Assembly (NCBI GenBank): GCA_007134405.1
Contig: SLKW01000238.1
Span: 1-7,417 of the forward strand
Length of the DNA stretch: 7,417 nucleotides
DNA from: Paracoccaceae bacterium
GTDB taxonomy: Bacteria; Pseudomonadota; Alphaproteobacteria; Rhodobacterales; Rhodobacteraceae
Direction: 5' to 3'
Below are positions 5,901 through 7,417 of the stretch, one piece after another. Every line of letters starts with the position of its first letter. Position 1 is the stretch's first letter. Position numbers and translations under genes: made by a program. Under the pieces are notes generated by a model. The model saw only the letters and a list, made by a program, of their open reading frames with translations, had not been told where the DNA came from and did not search any database.

Positions 5901-7417
5901 ATGCCGCGATTGATCCCCTATCTTTCCTGGGCCGTCTTTGTCGGCGCGGCGGCGCTCGCGTTCGGCTCGGCCGTCCTCATCGCCGGCACGCTCGAACGCC
6001 AGACCGAGACCGATCTGAAAACCGCCTTCGCCGCCGCCGACATGGACTGGGTCGAGGTGACGACCGACGGGCTGCGCGTCAACCTCGCCGGCACCGCCCC
6101 CGACGAGCCGGCGCGCCTCGCCGCGCTGCGCCTGGCGGGCGGCGTGGTCCATTCCTCGCGGGTGCGCGACACGATTCAGGCCGAAAACACCGCCGGCACC
6201 GTCGCCCCGGTCTTCCGCATCGAGGCACTGCGAAACCATGACCAGATCTCGGTCATCGGCCTCGTGCCGCTGGCGCAGGGCGAGGACGCGATCGTCGAGC
6301 GCCTGACCGCCATCGAATCCGAAATGGCCGTCGCCGACATGCTGCAAAGCGCCGATCACCCCGTCCCGCCGGGCTGGGAGGTGGCGGTCGATTACGCGCT
6401 CGGCGTTCTGGCGACGCTTCCCGTGGCCCAGGTGTCCGTCACCGCCGGCCGGATCGAGGTGCAGGCGCTCGTCGACAGCGTCGAGACCCGCCAGCGGCTG
6501 GAACGCGACCTGCGCGCAAACGCGCCGCGCGACCATGTCGTGATGCTCGAACTCGAGGCGCCGCGCCCGGTGATCACGCCCTTCGTCTTCCGCTTCGTGA
6601 TGGAGGAGGACGGCACCCGCCTGGAGGCCTGCTCGGCCGATACCGAGGGTGACCGCGACCGCATCCTGCGCGCGGTGCGCAACGCCGGCGCCACCGACCG
6701 GCTGAACTGCACCATCGGCATGGGCACCCCCTCGCCACGCTGGGCGCCAGCGGTCGAGCTGGGCATCGCCGCCCTCAAGGAGCTGGGCACCGGCACGCTC
6801 GGCTTTTCCGATACCGATGTCACTCTGACCGTTCCGCACGACGTCAACGAGGCCGATCTCGACCGCGCCGTCGGGCGGCTGGAAACCCGTCTGCCCGATG
6901 CCTTCACGCTGACCGCGCTGCGCCTCGATCCCGAACCCGGCACCGAGACCGAGAACGGCCCGCGCCCGGAGTTGCGCATCACGCTCAATGCCGAAGGCGC
7001 GGTGCTGATCACCGGCCGGCTGCCGGACGAACGCATCCGCTCGGCCGTCGCGGCCTTCGCGCGCGCCCGCTTCGGCTCGGATTCGGTGACGCTCGAGGCG
7101 CGGCTCGACCCCGATCTGCCCGCCGGCTGGTCGGTGCGCACCCTCACCGCCCTCGAGGCGCTGGCCGAGCTGCACACCGGCCAGGTGATCCTGCGCAGCG
7201 AACAGTTCGACCTCAGCGGCGTGTCGGGCAATCCCGATGCCTCGGATCAGGTCACGCGCGTCCTCTCCGACCGGCTGGGCCCGGAAACCCGCTTCGCCAT
7301 CCGCGTGCGCTACGACGAAGAGCTCGACCCCGTCGCCCAGGCGCCGACCCCCGGCCGCTGCGAGGCGCGCATCAACGCCATCCTCGCCGAGCGCACGATC
7401 ACCTTCGCGCCCGGCTC
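5901..7417 (+). CDS. OmpA-family envelope protein with repeated BON-like modules (C-terminus outside window)
   Basis: The first 505 codons are present and open to the window edge. The N-terminus MPRLIPYLSW with hydrophobic residues to about 28 (AVFVGAAALAFGSAVLIAG) is a signal anchor or signal peptide, so the rest should be in the periplasm. Residues 50-472 show an alternating pattern of two module types. One type begins with Trp (W50, W159, W281, W410) and is followed by an amphipathic helix, strands and a second helix; the other begins at about 103, 226 and 356 and has strands with DG or a similar turn, then a helix. They resemble BON-type alpha/beta modules. The last visible stretch, CEARINAILAERTITFAPG (487-505), is what I expect immediately before a C-terminal OmpA peptidoglycan-binding domain, which must lie beyond the window, so that part is inference. 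The start is supported by TAGGA at a 5-base spacing. It follows ubiA by 56 bases and may share its transcript or use its own promoter. Confidence 0.82.
   Translation, partial: MPRLIPYLSWAVFVGAAALAFGSAVLIAGTLERQTETDLKTAFAAADMDWVEVTTDGLRVNLAGTAPDEPARLAALRLAGGVVHSSRVRDTIQAENTAGTVAPVFRIEALRNHDQISVIGLVPLAQGEDAIVERLTAIESEMAVADMLQSADHPVPPGWEVAVDYALGVLATLPVAQVSVTAGRIEVQALVDSVETRQRLERDLRANAPRDHVVMLELEAPRPVITPFVFRFVMEEDGTRLEACSADTEGDRDRILRAVRNAGATDRLNCTIGMGTPSPRWAPAVELGIAALKELGTGTLGFSDTDVTLTVPHDVNEADLDRAVGRLETRLPDAFTLTALRLDPEPGTETENGPRPELRITLNAEGAVLITGRLPDERIRSAVAAFARARFGSDSVTLEARLDPDLPAGWSVRTLTALEALAELHTGQVILRSEQFDLSGVSGNPDASDQVTRVLSDRLGPETRFAIRVRYDEELDPVAQAPTPGRCEARINAILAERTITFAPG

Noticed and set aside
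5517..7175. A 552-codon minus-strand open frame opposite the ubiA end and the OmpA-family gene
   Set aside because: Its translation is Gly/Arg/Gln-rich without domains, and it overlaps two supported plus-strand genes. It is explained by third-position GC bias.

Overview
The window looks like ordinary chromosomal DNA of an alphaproteobacterium, most probably of the Rhodobacteraceae. The evidence is high GC with strong G/C preference at third codon positions (which also produces long antisense reading frames), the plant/alphaproteobacterial type of glutamate-cysteine ligase, a UbiA of the alphaproteobacterial kind, and an OmpA-family protein of the long repeat-containing type I associate with this family. 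I see no tRNA, rRNA, CRISPR array, insertion sequence or phage gene.

Layout: five genes run leftwards and two run rightwards from a divergent start point near 4800. Leftwards, in transcription order: rsmE (4791-3994, 16S rRNA m3U1498 methyltransferase); a small two-helix membrane protein of unknown function whose ATG overlaps the rsmE stop by 4 bases (3997-3491); gshA (3438-2068, first step of glutathione synthesis); a 188-base intergenic region with a perfect 20-base palindrome next to the gshA stop and an AT-rich block with a phased 8-base direct repeat; ttcA (1879-1007, 2-thiocytidine-32 tRNA synthesis, Fe-S dependent); and a membrane-anchored protein with a degenerate GGDEF domain and an EAL domain (935 to beyond base 1). 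Rightwards: ubiA (4804-5844, 4-hydroxybenzoate polyprenyltransferase of ubiquinone synthesis), a 56-base spacer with a hairpin, and the first 505 codons of an OmpA-family envelope protein (5901 to beyond 7417).

How the genes fit together: rsmE, the small membrane protein and gshA are tightly spaced and probably form one operon. ttcA and the EAL gene are likely a second unit, separated from gshA by the palindrome region. rsmE and ttcA are RNA modification genes; gshA and ttcA both draw on cysteine and cellular thiol/redox metabolism; ubiA supplies the respiratory quinone. These are mainly core housekeeping functions. The less characterised parts are the small membrane protein, the degenerate GGDEF-EAL protein, and the repeated modules ahead of the expected OmpA domain. 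I did not find a convincing new multi-gene system.
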